Source: Lingula anatina
Lineage: Eukaryota > Brachiopoda > Lingulata > Lingulida > Lingulidae
Direction of reading: 5' to 3'
Length of the DNA: 64,000 bases
Assembly: GCF_001039355.2 (NCBI RefSeq)
Contig: NW_019775180.1
Span: forward strand, 353,337 to 417,336
Shown: one piece after another, positions 25,124 to 36,600 of the stretch
How positions within the stretch are numbered: position 1 is the stretch's first letter
Layout of the letters: each line of letters begins with the position of its first letter
The notes under the pieces: generated by a model
The model's input: only the letters and a program-made list of their open reading frames with translations
Told to the model about the DNA's origin: nothing
Databases searched by the model: none
Program-made: the position numbers and the translations under genes

Positions 25124-28100
25124 ATAAGCAGTTGATAAATACTCTCTCCTCTTACATTTGAGTGAAGTGCTGTCTACAGCAAACATGTTGATCACAATAA
25201 GCTGTAGAAGTCTGCTGTCTCCCACTGGGACAGGGCTGTGCTGCAGTAACACCTCAAATTCCTGCAGCATTTGAGATGCTGCTTCTGGAAATGTCTCCAT
25301 GCTAAAAAAAAAAGCAGAAATCTTCATTTAATACTATTCCAAAATTCATTTTTAAATGGTTACATCAACCAAGTGTATAAATCAGGACTACTTTAAGAAA
25401 ACTTCACTGTTATTTTCTACTCTATTTGGTTTCAGTTTGAGAAATTTCAGGCTAAATAATTTTTAACAGTTATCAGAATAGTTTACAGATTTTATAAAAT
25501 CAATAATCAAAAAAATCAATCAACACAACTAAAACAAATGATCTAATAGATAACACCTACCCAATTTTAGTAAATAACTTTCCATGGCAAATTAAGAAAC
25601 TCAGAGAGAATCGTTTGTTCAACTGAAAGAGAATGCGAAAATATTTGATCAACTCTGCCCATCAATTACAATTACTCTGTCTGAATGTATCGACACTTAT
25701 GAAATAAACAGCATACCATTATACATATATACAGTGTTAGAAATTAAGGTTGGACCGTCTGCCTGGAGTCGCCAACTTTCAGAACGGGCCGAGAAGTTTT
25801 CCCACCCGTCAGACATACAGTCCAGCTACTTTTCAAGATGGCTGGACCTTAGGTCCAGCAACTAATTTTCCTAAGAGGGAAACACTGCATATATATTTAA
25901 GGTATTAAAAAATGAAATATTTCTGTTGAATAGATTTACATAAGATGGTATGTTTTAATTCCAACATTTTAAATAACACACACTCAAATACAAATGCACA
26001 GGCACACATGCATGCACAAGCAATCTAGCAAGCACATGCAAACTATTTGCTAACCTCAATGGCAGACAGCTGGTGAAGATTGTCAGCCTCATCATCTATC
26101 ATGTCCTCAGAACTGGTCCCATCCGGAGCAATCCAGATCTCAACCCTGTGACCCTCCTCCTGATTATGCAGTCTCTCTCGCTGTCTCTTCCTCTGCAGTC
26201 TTTCCTTCTCTGCTTGCTTTTTCTTTTCAGTGACTTCTGCCTAGAATAGGAGAATGGATGGAGTCTTAAGACTGCAGCCCATTGCTGAATACCACGATGC
26301 AATGTTAACAAGAATACTTTCCTAAGCACAGATTCATATTTAAAAGCAAGTGGACAACTAGCCCAAACTTTTAGATAGAAAAAATCATTTACAGCATCAT
26401 ACTATCACTGAATTAAGACGCCCAAAGAAAAGAGAATAAAGGGGCAGGCCACATAACAGTATGACAAAAGGCTGCATCCAGTTCAGAGCTGTTTTTTTTT
26501 TCTGATCTGTGGAAGCTGATGGAATGACAGGCAGAAAACAGACAAAAAAGTCCAAAATACAAGAAGCTGTTACAGTATTAAAATACTATATGCCTGCATA
26601 TTATCAAAATTTAATGTCTATACCTTTTTCCTTGCTTCATCAAAAAGAGACATGAGACTTTCTCTCGCAGTGAGGAAGGGATTGCTGGCTGCCAGGCTTC
26701 TCATGTAGTAGTATACTGCATCTAGTTTTCTTCTCTGAAGCAAGGGAAGAGAACACCAATGGCTTTGTTTACAGGAATCAAACTTCTTTTTGAAGTAGCA
26801 TCAAAATTTTGAAATGCTTTAATGAATGCAACTAATTCTAAATGTTCACGTTTTTTTCCTAAGTAAAAATAAACAATCTGTTTTTGTATACTTACTGTGT
26901 AAAGAGCCAAGATTGCTAATTGATTGTATGGCCTTCCATTTTTTGGAGCAAGATGTTGAGCTTTCATATACCAGCTGCAATGACAATACAACATGAATTC
27001 AACGAAATCAGATCATACAAAAAAAAAGAAAAGAAACAGAACAATATAATAGGAAAGAATATTTTGATGACAAATGCACCGCACTGCTGTGCAAACTCTA
27101 TATGCTTCCATCACATTAAAAAGAGGACAATTTTCTATGCCTCCTGGTCCTTTCAAAGTTGTGAGCATCATTTGATTGCTCCTTGTATCTCTTTATATTT
27201 AATTAGCATTAAAAAATAACAAAAGGACAGGGAGAAGAATAGTATATAGCTTCCAGAACAAGCTTTTACGTTATGACTTTCAGTTTTAAAGTTTTGATAT
27301 TATATATATATTATATATTATATGATATGATAAATATTATTAAAGGGATATTTTGCCTTACCTCCTGGCCCTTCCAAAGTTGTGAGCATCATTTGATTGC
27401 TCCTTGTATCTGTGTATGTCCCCAAGGAAAATCATGCACCTCTGTGCGCTCAGTAAAGCCAGCTTAACATGACGAGACAAATTTTCAGGAGGAAGATGGC
27501 TACTGTCTAAGAAGATGGACAGATTGAAGTTGAATGTTGTCTGCAGCTTTTGTAAGAGGTCATTGTAAAAATTTAACCCCTGAAAAAGGAAAGAATACTT
27601 TCAACTTATTTCAGAGTCAAACTGAGGATTTAACTAAGTGCAATGTTGCTTTTTGGACTCTTGGATAAAATTATAGCTGTTTTAAATAAATCGATGTATA
27701 AAAATCTTCAAAACTCTAATTATTTTTAATGCTTTGAAACCAAAGTAAGAACAAATTGCATTGCAAGTTTAATCACTAGTACTATAAGAGTCAATACCTC
27801 TTCCAAAACATCCATGAGATTCTGCTTTACTCTGCCATCCTGGTCTTCTTCTTGTAGCAGCTTTCTGAACATTTCTATAGCATGATAATAGACAGCTTTC
27901 CACAAGTTCTGCTCAACATTGTGTCTATTAGATAGATCTGGGTCTAGCAGGATTACCTGCTCATATAATCTCTGCAGTTCACGTCTGAAACCAAGTAGAA
28001 GAGGCATAATAGCTTTTTTACTCGGAAAAAATTGGTATTTTTTTCTGCTTATGTGAAGATGGCGCCCTACATTAAACTAAAGCAATGATACAGTCCTATA

Positions 28101-31087
28101 AAAAATTTCACTGTCATTCACTTTGAAACAATCACATTAGCATCCACAAACAAAAAGAAAAACATTAAGATTTGGAAATGGTTGCATTTCAAATGCATCG
28201 AGATCAAGCCCTCACCTCATTTGGTTCATTCTCTCCACACCCTCAGCATTTAGTCTCCTAGACAGAATGTTTCCCAGCTGACCATCCAGTGGTATGGCTT
28301 GACTCAGCATTTGTTCTGCAGCCATCCTGTTAGCTGACCTGGATCTACCAGACAGCATCATCTCTTGTTCATAACCACTAGAATATCAGTATTAACAAGA
28401 TTACTTTAGATTTGACACAAACAGGTTTATTTTTGTGAAAGAATATTTTTCACCGATTATATATAATTAAGCAAAATTTGTGATTGATTTCATAATTTCT
28501 TACACTATGCAATCAATTATGCAGCCATGTTCTATACTTCATACCTGTGATAATAGGGATCCCTTGAATAAGTATCATCATGATAAGTTCCACTGTCAAA
28601 ATATGCCATAGGTGGGTATGGTGGGTATGGGAACCCCACCTCCCTGGGGTACCCTTCTGGGTACTGCACCTGTCTGATATCACCATAGCCTCCCCTGGGC
28701 GGCTCTGGGGAGTAGGGCTCATTGGGATCATGAAAGTGAAGCTGTGGCTGAGACTGCTCTATTACAATTGGCTTGTTAGGATTCTTAGGATCAAAAAGTT
28801 GTCTCTGCCCTCTGCCCCTCCCGCCACCTCGCCCTCTGTTGTGCATGTACCCTCGCTGTTGTGGATGTGGGTAGTTTGGCTCTGAAGCCTGTGGCTGACT
28901 ACCTGGGAAGGGAAGGTGGATAATGCCCCCGCCCCTTGCAGTCCTTGCTGGGTTGGATTCATCTTCATCCCAAGAACTGGTTGAAGACTGGCTGTCCTGT
29001 CTAAGCCTTCCATGTCTGTTTTGATGTTGGTGCTGCGGGTGTGGCTGTCTCTGCCTAACAGGACTTCTTTTATTTCTCTCAATTACCTTTACCTGAGGTT
29101 CATCATTGGTAAATGTGACATGCCCTCTGTGTTTGTTCTTTTTTGATTGCATTTCTTCATTCTCTTCATCCTCTGCTTCATCTACTAAAGAACCCCAGTC
29201 TTTTTGTGTCCGAGACCCCTCTACATTTTCATTATACTTTTTCCCTTGCTTTTTCAACCTGTTATTAGATGCATCTGTTTTAAACTGACTTTCATCATTA
29301 GAGACTGTTTTCCTCCTGGCTCCATTATTGTTGGCAACATTTTCAGATTGTTCATGGTGATGAGAATGTTCCCTTCTATCAGGCTTATTTTTCTTCCTTT
29401 CTCTGTTATCTCTTTTGTGCTTTAAGTCCTCTTTCAGCTTTACCATTTCTCTCTCTGTCTGGGAATTACTCAGATACACTTCTGTATCATTATCCTCGAC
29501 TGTGACCTTCATTCTCCCAATCTCTCTCTCTATTTCACTATCCCATTCCTTGCTGCTGGATAATGGATCTTCAAAACTGTCCCTGTCTACTGAACTAATA
29601 TCACTGTTATTGCTTGTAGCCCTGGGTCTTCGTTTGTTTGCAGAATAGCGTCTATTTTTTGATGGTGATTCTGGTGAGGCCACGTTGGCAACTGTTATAG
29701 TGAGGTTAATCCCAGAAGTGTCCACCTTCCTTTCAACTGAAGCTTCTTCAGAGTCACTTCCAGATCTAAAAACATTCTCATTGTCATCTTTTGATTTGTG
29801 TGGCTGGTGCAGTGTCTTTTTGTCAAAATTTTCTTTTCTTGATGTGTTTTTCTTAAAAGAAGAATTTTCAAATACCAAAGTTTGAAAAGATTCTTTTGGT
29901 GATTGATTTTTGTCCATTGGGGTTTCTTCTAATCCGGTGGAGTTCGTTTGTTCATCCAAATTTTTCTCTCCTGCAATTAATTTTGGTTTGGGCACATATA
30001 CTTGCAAAGGAGGTCTCTTTTGTTTTTTCTTGATATTTGAGACTGAGGTGGTGTCGTTTGATTCATTATGTGTACCTTCATCCCTTTTACCTGCCCTTGC
30101 TGAGTCACTGGTTGATCTTGACACACCATCTTGTGTTTTTGTGCCTCTGCTTTGTTTAGATGTAGAACTATCAGAGTCTTTAGAAAAATAACCCTCTCTG
30201 TCTGAATAGCTTTGTCTGTCAGTCTGTTTATCAGTGTTTTTCTTAATCTCATGTTCAGATGCCTCTTTTTCATGTTGCTTTATATTATCATTTCCAATTT
30301 TGGTATTATCTTCTTCTTGTTCCTTTTTCTGAAATCTCATGCGTGGTTGGTAAATTGCAATGTCTGGTCGTTTCTGTCTATTTCTTTGTTTTTTTCCTTG
30401 ATCCTGGGTTGGCTCATCAGGTTCTGAAAGTATAAACTCACATTCTATGCATGTTTTACTGATTACTGTTTCCCCCCTTTTTCAATCATTTTAAACAAGA
30501 CACAAGTTGGTTTACAGTATAACTACTAGTAATAACAAGTAGTACATGAGACCGTGTTGTCAGTACACAAAAAACATAGTATTAGAATTGCTGTAAATGA
30601 AAAACTGAATGTCAATGCCATTACACACAGCTGTTCTAGTAGAGTGCACCAGCGTATCACCAGCAAAACTGTCTCATTCAACTTTACCTGCCTGAATGTA
30701 AATACATGTTGTTGGTGTCAGTACACTGCACACATACTTTGAATTTTAATATATGCGTACAGAAAACTATATCAGCTTTTTTTAAAATTTGTTCCCATGT
30801 TATTTTAACAAAGAGCTGATTAATAGAATAACTCAAATTAAATTCGGTATCTGTTAACGCCTCGGCGTTGCCCCTAGACTTGGCTAAAAAACTCCGAATC
30901 TGGCCTAAGGTGGGCTGTATGGCAGCAATCTAAGGATGAAAATCACCATTTCTAAGCAATTGTGACATCATTATTTTCAGTTCTTACCGTTTCCGTGGAC
31001 CTTCGGATTTTTGGCATGCTGATTGCTTGCCAAATGTTCGAGTTCTTGATAGGAAATCCGAACAACTTTTTCTTTTGAAGCCATCAT
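15597..31087 (-). CDS. SMG6: SMG6/EST1A, nonsense-mediated decay endonuclease
   Basis: Cuts PTC-containing mRNAs near the stop codon. Exons in gene order: 31087-30988, 30423-28545, 28377-28216, 27984-27798, 27579-27362, 26974-26896, 26734-26624, 26240-26055, 25622-25561, 25301-25156, 24831-24576, 24262-24165, 23945-23842, 23574-23401, 23130-22990, 17421-17274, 16790-16579, 16261-16180, 15727-15597; 1491 aa (human 1419). Two exon-junction-complex binding motifs are visible: KRPDIAIYQP (about 51-60) and KRPPLQVYVPKP (about 169-180). A charged disordered region and an RGG-like stretch follow, then the 14-3-3-like/TPR domain (LKAQHLAPKNGRPYNQLA type; about 690-1130), an acidic coiled coil and the C-terminal PIN domain. 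The PIN acidic residues are present in IPDTNCFIDHL (D1323), GNNDDLIL (about 1425) and LLTDDRNLR (about 1463), so unlike SMG5 it should be catalytic. Ten internal exons occur a second time at 17699-22660. Confidence 0.95.
18905..18966. repeat. AAAT/A-rich microsatellite inside the HINE-like element
   Basis: A poly(A) run is followed by repeated AAAT units. Confidence 0.85.
19185..19663 (+). repeat. Diverged tandem array, unit about 140 bases, with DR1 motifs
   Basis: About four units are spaced 135-143 bases apart. Each begins with a GTTCATNNTGAAAAAGTAGG-like block. Three contain an exact AGGTCAAAGGTCA (19203-19215, 19481-19493, 19624-19636) and one a decayed copy (19338-19350). The array ends at an assembly gap, so the true copy number may be larger. 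Confidence 0.8.
20751..20794. repeat. CA/GCAC microsatellite in an SMG6 intron, with a longer allele at 25061-25123
   Basis: Compound CA and CGCA run next to the donor side of the exon starting at 20974; the other copy is longer. The length difference fits two alleles. Confidence 0.85.
21408..21540. repeat. Unidentified GC-richer block in an SMG6 intron, also at 25738-25868
   Basis: This block contains several GTCCAGC/GGTCCAGCA words in both directions. It is less AT-rich than the surrounding intron and present in both alleles. It may be an old mobile-element fragment; I do not recognise it. Confidence 0.3.
22908..27030 (-). repeat. Allelic partner of 17617-22705
   Basis: This begins right after the N at 22907 and carries the SMG6 exons used in the gene model. 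It joins without a gap to the upstream exons, so it is the better copy for the gene. Confidence 0.85.
24938..24990. repeat. Short palindrome made by an intronic rearrangement
   Basis: Arms GAGATATCACCTTCA (24938-24952) and its exact reverse complement (24976-24990) surround a spacer. The following 19 bases (from 24990) repeat the spacer start at 24951. The other allele near 20675 has only one arm. Confidence 0.85.
27138..27200 (-). pseudogene. Partial copy of the SMG6 exon 27362-27579
   Basis: About 60 bases match 27362-27420 with several changes. The copied donor site is lost: the CTTACC at the exon border is altered. It sits in the intron 200 bases downstream in gene order and appears to be a decaying tandem duplication of the exon end. 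Confidence 0.7.
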
Positions 31088-31257
31088 TCGCTCTTTCCGG
31101 ACTTCTTTTCAATGAGAGTCCTTATCCAGGATCCAAGAAAGGCAACAGTCGATTTCTTTTAACAAAAGATGACAGCCATGACAGCTTTCAGAGGCATTGA
31201 CAGTTCTTTAAAAAATGTGAAATAATTGTTTCAGTTTTTTGTTACACTCCTGGGTTT

Positions 31258-31540
31258 TTAAATTCAAGACCTATGATATAAAGATTTTAAAAAATTTATC
31301 CAGTTTTTATGTGAGCACTGCCTTTTTAATGTGTATTTTTTTTTGCATTACTAGTTTATTTTACACAATACCAATTGAATGATTAAATTAATACTCNTTT
31401 TTTAATTCAAGACCTTTGATATAAAGATTTTAAAAAAATTTATCCAGTTTTTATGTGAGCACTGCCTTTTCAATGTGTAATTTTTTTTACATTACTAGTT
31501 TATTTTACACAATACCAATTGAATGATTAAATTAATACTC
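31258..31540. repeat. Contig-end overlap left as a direct repeat around an N
   Basis: The 139 bases 31258-31396 recur at 31403-31540 with a few differences, separated by the N at 31397. This is the simplest case in the window of two contig ends that overlap but were not merged. Confidence 0.85.
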
Positions 31541-31624
31541 TAATCATCATTCCAAGCGATAACCTATTTTGCAAAGGTAAATGCATCCTTACTGACCACC
31601 TTCTCTTGGTAAATAAGAAAAACA

Positions 31625-31627
31625 AAA

Positions 31628-31718
<91 letters not shown>
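31625..31718. repeat. Poly(A) then long AT microsatellite
   Basis: About 20 A residues are followed by an uninterrupted AT run of about 74 bases. Confidence 0.95.
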
Positions 31719-31720
<2 letters not shown>

Positions 31721-32770
31721 CAATGAAAAAATAGTGAATAAATAAAACCAGAATGCACTTCATTTTCAACCCCACTTTATTTACATAAAGAATCAAAACT
31801 GAAGGCTTTATATCTGAAGAAACCATATGAGAATACAAACTAGTATTGCACATTTACAGCATATTCTGTCCTATGTAACATCTGAATTTCAGACATCCTA
31901 AAATGTTGTGTGGACTCATGTGACAAATATATTTTTCTAAGACTAGGGTGATCAAAAGATTATAATTTAAGTACCCATTCACTATATTAATCAAAACTTA
32001 CACGATTACTTTCTTAACACAATACTAATCTGCATGTGAAAATACCACAGTGACAACAATATATACTGCTAATTATATAAACACAGAACTTTTTTGTACA
32101 ATTAACAACTTAATTAAGGCCTCTTTTAATCTTTTAAATTCATAAACAATATAAAATTCAATACATTTGCAATAATTAAATAGCTAGGTGAAACATTAAA
32201 GGTAGTACCAATAGTTACTTAGACCAATTTGAAAAATTACTTATTCCCATAATGCTCTATGGTTATACTGAAACTTCAAACCAAATAAAAGTGGTCTCAA
32301 ACACAATAACCAAACAGATAAGGTAAAAGCAATACCTCCTTCAAGAGACAAGTGGTACAAAAATGGAACTATGTTTTCTTTTTTTTATGACGATTTTTTA
32401 AAAACTAATCAAACCTCAGTCAGAGGTGGAAAAATGGTGTAATAAACCACACCCTTCATTGAAGGGGGGGGGTGAGCAGAACACCCTTATGGGGTCAGAT
32501 TTATTAGTAAAACAAATTTACCAGCATTGACATCAAATTAGCTTCAGTCATGCCAATTTAAATCCAAAAATAGTAAAATTGTCATGTCAAATTTGCATGG
32601 CATTTAATGAATTGTAAGTTCTGACCAACATTGCAGTTTATACAAGTTTTATAGCTCGTTCATTTCACTTGCTTTTATATTTATATAATTGGAATTCTAA
32701 AAACTACAAAAATGAAATGATACTTTTTAAGGCAGTTTGAAGAATTTTTGACAGCATTAGATCATTCAAA

Positions 32771-33018
32771 CAGAGATGGAGATGGATAGGACATACTTAA
32801 AGGAAACCACAGAACGACAACTCCAAATTAGCCCTGACATGTCCTCAGAGGAAAGAGAAAGAGAGGTTGGCCACAAACAAAATGTAGTAGTGCTGAAGAT
32901 GAGCGAAAAGAATTGGGATGGCAGACATGGAGTGAAGCCTGCACAGCAGCAAAAGACAGAGGAAGATGGCGGAGGATGCTGACAAGCCTTAAAAGCCAAC
33001 CATGGCTTGAAGAGGATA
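32771..33018 (+). mobile_element. Degraded 3' end of a non-LTR retrotransposon (LINE)
   Basis: In shifting frames the DNA encodes RWRWIGHT, then RKPQNDNSKLALT and, further on, WSEACTAAKDRGRWRRML ending in WLEEDK and a stop. This is the order seen at the C-terminus of many animal LINE reverse transcriptases: a GH motif, a basic linker, then W..A...A.DR..WR. An in-frame stop and frameshifts show it is dead. The element ends near a short AAGT repeat. The clade cannot be fixed from so little. Confidence 0.7.
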
Positions 33019-33607
33019 AGTAAGTAAGAAATATCATGCAAACTGTTGACTGATACCTTTATAAGCATGCTGTAGTAGTTGTGAAATGCAAGGTAGCTGA
33101 CACTGCCAGGGCCCTGGGTGGTGAAGGAAAACAAGTCAGTGTCAGCTCTAGACTGGAATGGGGACCCCATGGAAAATGATGTCAGATATGGAGCAGCTAG
33201 CTAACTACACAAAACACTGCAGAGTCCACTTTGACATCCAAGATTTTCATGATGTTTAAACAGTGATAGAAGCAAAGCAAGAAACATATCATTGCACTAA
33301 AGGGCATTCAACATGATTCTCAATGACAAACAAAGAGCTTGTTATTTTTTAAAGTCAGTATCTTATCAAATATCTAGTTAGTATCTTCACAGCCATGTGA
33401 ATTCTTCATGGTTGACATAATATCAAAGGCAAATGACACAATTTTCTCTGGGAGCAAGACTACATATTTCAACCAATATCTCTAGATTATCAACAAATCA
33501 TAAAATCACACAATCTCTCAAAAAACATGCAACTGCCACCAAAATACACTTGACCACAATTACAGCATCAAATATGTCTCCTCTTACAAACAATTACATA
33601 GTCTCAA

Positions 33608-36600
33608 TCAAAATATTCTTTCATAAAATAGAAGATAAGCCTGAGCCCGTAAAACATTGGATTCTGCTGCCTCACTGACTCTGCTGTCACTAACGTAGAA
33701 CCAACGTCCTGGAGGTGGTTTGGGTTCTCCCTCCTCCATCTTAGCCTCCTCATCCTCATCCTCTGATAAATCTCTAATGGGAAGTTTGGCTGTGATGCCA
33801 TTGGTCTGCAGGAACTCCTTCAACCTTCCATTGGCATTGGGGCGGACTTTCACAAATGCAGTGTAATGTCCTCCAGTCAGACGACCACTGTGCTCTACCA
33901 CTCCATAGAGGGCATACAGGATCTTCTTCTTACCAGGCTGAACTCTCTACAATTAAACAAAGCTATTGAACATTGTGTATCATTAACTTAAATCAATGCA
34001 AGTCTCAATGGAAAGAACCACCACTATATATTAGTTTCAGCCATATAACTATTTTTTACCAAATTTACTCAACTTGGCACGAAAAATCAAAATTGTTTCA
34101 TTTTTTTAACCTGAAGTAAATTTTGTGTATCGTTTTTTACAAATAAATTCAGTCTGGCATGAACCTGACAGTGTGCATTATTTAATGATATATCTGGCTA
34201 CTCTACCTGGCACATTGAAGAACAAAATGGAGCCAGATCCAAGATCAAGGGGAAGTCTACATGGCGACTGACCTTCCTGAGAGTGTAACCCACCTTAAAC
34301 CAAACAAATCAAACTATTCTGTCAACATTTCTTTCATACAAATACCAAGAAATAAGAATACAACATGTTTCTAGTGAACTGCAAACACGAATCTTTAATG
34401 TTCAGCTTTTTTTAGGTTTCTGTACATCTTCCCTGATGCAATCAGATACTTGAACAAAAATGTTTATCTTTTCACAAAGAAAAAAAATGCACAATTGTAA
34501 AATATGCATATTAAAAACTAACATGAATTTATTCTCACAGTGCAGTAAAAATTAAATTTCAGTTGAAGATATCGCTAGGCACTTGTGATTAAGTTAAAAT
34601 CTTTACTCCATTTACATTTTTACCTGTTGAAACCTTTTGAGCTGAAGGGTCAGCACAGCTGGTGGGCTGTAGATTTGTAACTGTTTACTTGCACTGGTGT
34701 AAGTAGTCCCTTTCTTGCCTGTACAAATAGAAAATGGAGTACAAATGGGGATGAGCATACACTTTTATAAAATCAGGATATGAAAAAGTTAATTTTCTAG
34801 AGCAATATTATCCCAATTTTTTTTCAGTCACCTGGTTAACCCTTATAAGTAAATATATAAAAACTCCTGGTACAAGAAAAGGTCTTTTATACCATTTAGT
34901 GACTCAAAAAGGACAAAACTTGTTCACCTACCTCCTGCTTTGCGGTTTCTCTTTGAGCAGAATTCACAACCAAACTTGTTATTGCCCGTTAATAACTCCA
35001 TGGTGGTGAACTGGTTCAAGCAAGACAAAACGGAGCACTCATAGGGAGTAGGCTTATACCTTGGTGAGAGGGAATACGTAGAGCGTTTTACACACTCTCT
35101 TTTCATCTGGTCTCTTGACTTTGGCACCTTGGATTTGCTTTGCAGTGTCTGTGCACTAGAGTTATTGTGTCTTGGAGAAGAGTTCTGGGAATCGGAAGAA
35201 AACTTGTTGGTTTCAAGAGGTAACACCTGACCATTTACTAAAGAGTTATCTGACAAGCTTTTTACAGATTTAACCGAAGAATTCTGACCATTTTCTGAGG
35301 TCTGCTCAGGACAGGTGCTCATATCCTCGGCAACTTTCTCTTGGTCCTTCTCATCAGGTTTAGAATCTGTTTTTAAGGCATTATCATCAGATTTAACCTG
35401 AGAAACAGGTGCTTCTTCTAATTGCACTTGAGCTAGAGATGCAGTAATATTATCCAGGTCAGTTACATTTTCCTTAATGCTAGCACTTTCCTCAACCTGC
35501 TGACAAGTATTAGTTCCATTTTGTTTTATATGAACCACATTTTCTTTAGTCCTTTCTTCAGAGTTTAAAGAAGGATCCACATCTTCTGCAGTAGATGCTG
35601 TGCTTGCACACAGTCCATCTGAAGCTCCCCCTACTATTAACATCTTCTCTTTGCTGTGACCACCAAGATCAGCTTGCTCGTCGCTTAGATGCTGTGTGTT
35701 CTCAGTGTTTGTGTGTTGAACCTCTTCTTCTTCCTCCACTCTGTCACCCACTGGTACAGTCTCTGGCATTTCAAGTAGTTTGAACTTATTTCTCGAGGTG
35801 TCACTTGCTGTTTCTAGGTTGTCCTCTATGTCTGCATCTTAGCATAAAGACAAGGATATTGAACATAACACCACAATTATACATTAAGAATTTTGCAGAA
35901 GCATACAGCTCTTTTTTTTTTTGTAACAAATAAAATATGTTTTATAACTTACATCCATTATACGACTTAAATATGATGTGTAAAAAAACATGATTAATTT
36001 TATTTGATATAAAAAAAATCAAAATTCGATGGAAATGAAAATCAATTGGGATGACCAAATTTAGAAGAGTTACATGGAAACCATAACACAGGGTTTTGAT
36101 AAAGTGGAATCCACATAGAGAACTATAGAGAAATGTACTAAATTTCATTACATGGTGCATTTAGCTCTTTTATTTTGCCTTCTATGTCTTTTAGATTTGC
36201 CCTAATGACAAACAAGAACCAGAACTTGGTCATATATCAGAGACAATTTCAAACCAAAACCAACCTGAATTTTCCTCAGTGCTCTGAGACTCCTCTTGCA
36301 GTTCTTTTCCATTTTCTACAGTCAGTTCTTCCTTATCTTCCACCTCCCCATCTTTACTCTCATTCTCCTCGATCTCCATGGCCCCATTAACCACATCATG
36401 CTCCCCACCCCCACCACCTCCATCACCACCACCAGCAGCATCTTCCTGTAAGACACACTGGGGCTGTACCTTGTTCTTCTTTAGTTTACTCATTTTCTGT
36501 AAATGAAAAGCAACAATACTGGTGAGAAATAAAGAGGCTGCACAGTATTCTTGGTCACTTCCATTAAATCTTTAAGTATGAAAACTTAGTTAAATAACGA

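Larger units (their letters stand above)
31088..33607. other. SMG6 upstream region and USP16 downstream region
   Basis: No host gene. It holds the SMG6 promoter, a contig-end overlap, a TA microsatellite and a LINE fragment, listed separately. A G homopolymer lies at about 32464. Confidence 0.6.

Noticed and set aside
17617-27030. A true internal tandem duplication in SMG6
   Set aside because: Phase mismatch at the copy junction, coincidence with an N, and near identity including introns favour unmerged alleles.
31527-31853. Frame with alternating Ile-Tyr run
   Set aside because: It is the translation of the AT microsatellite.
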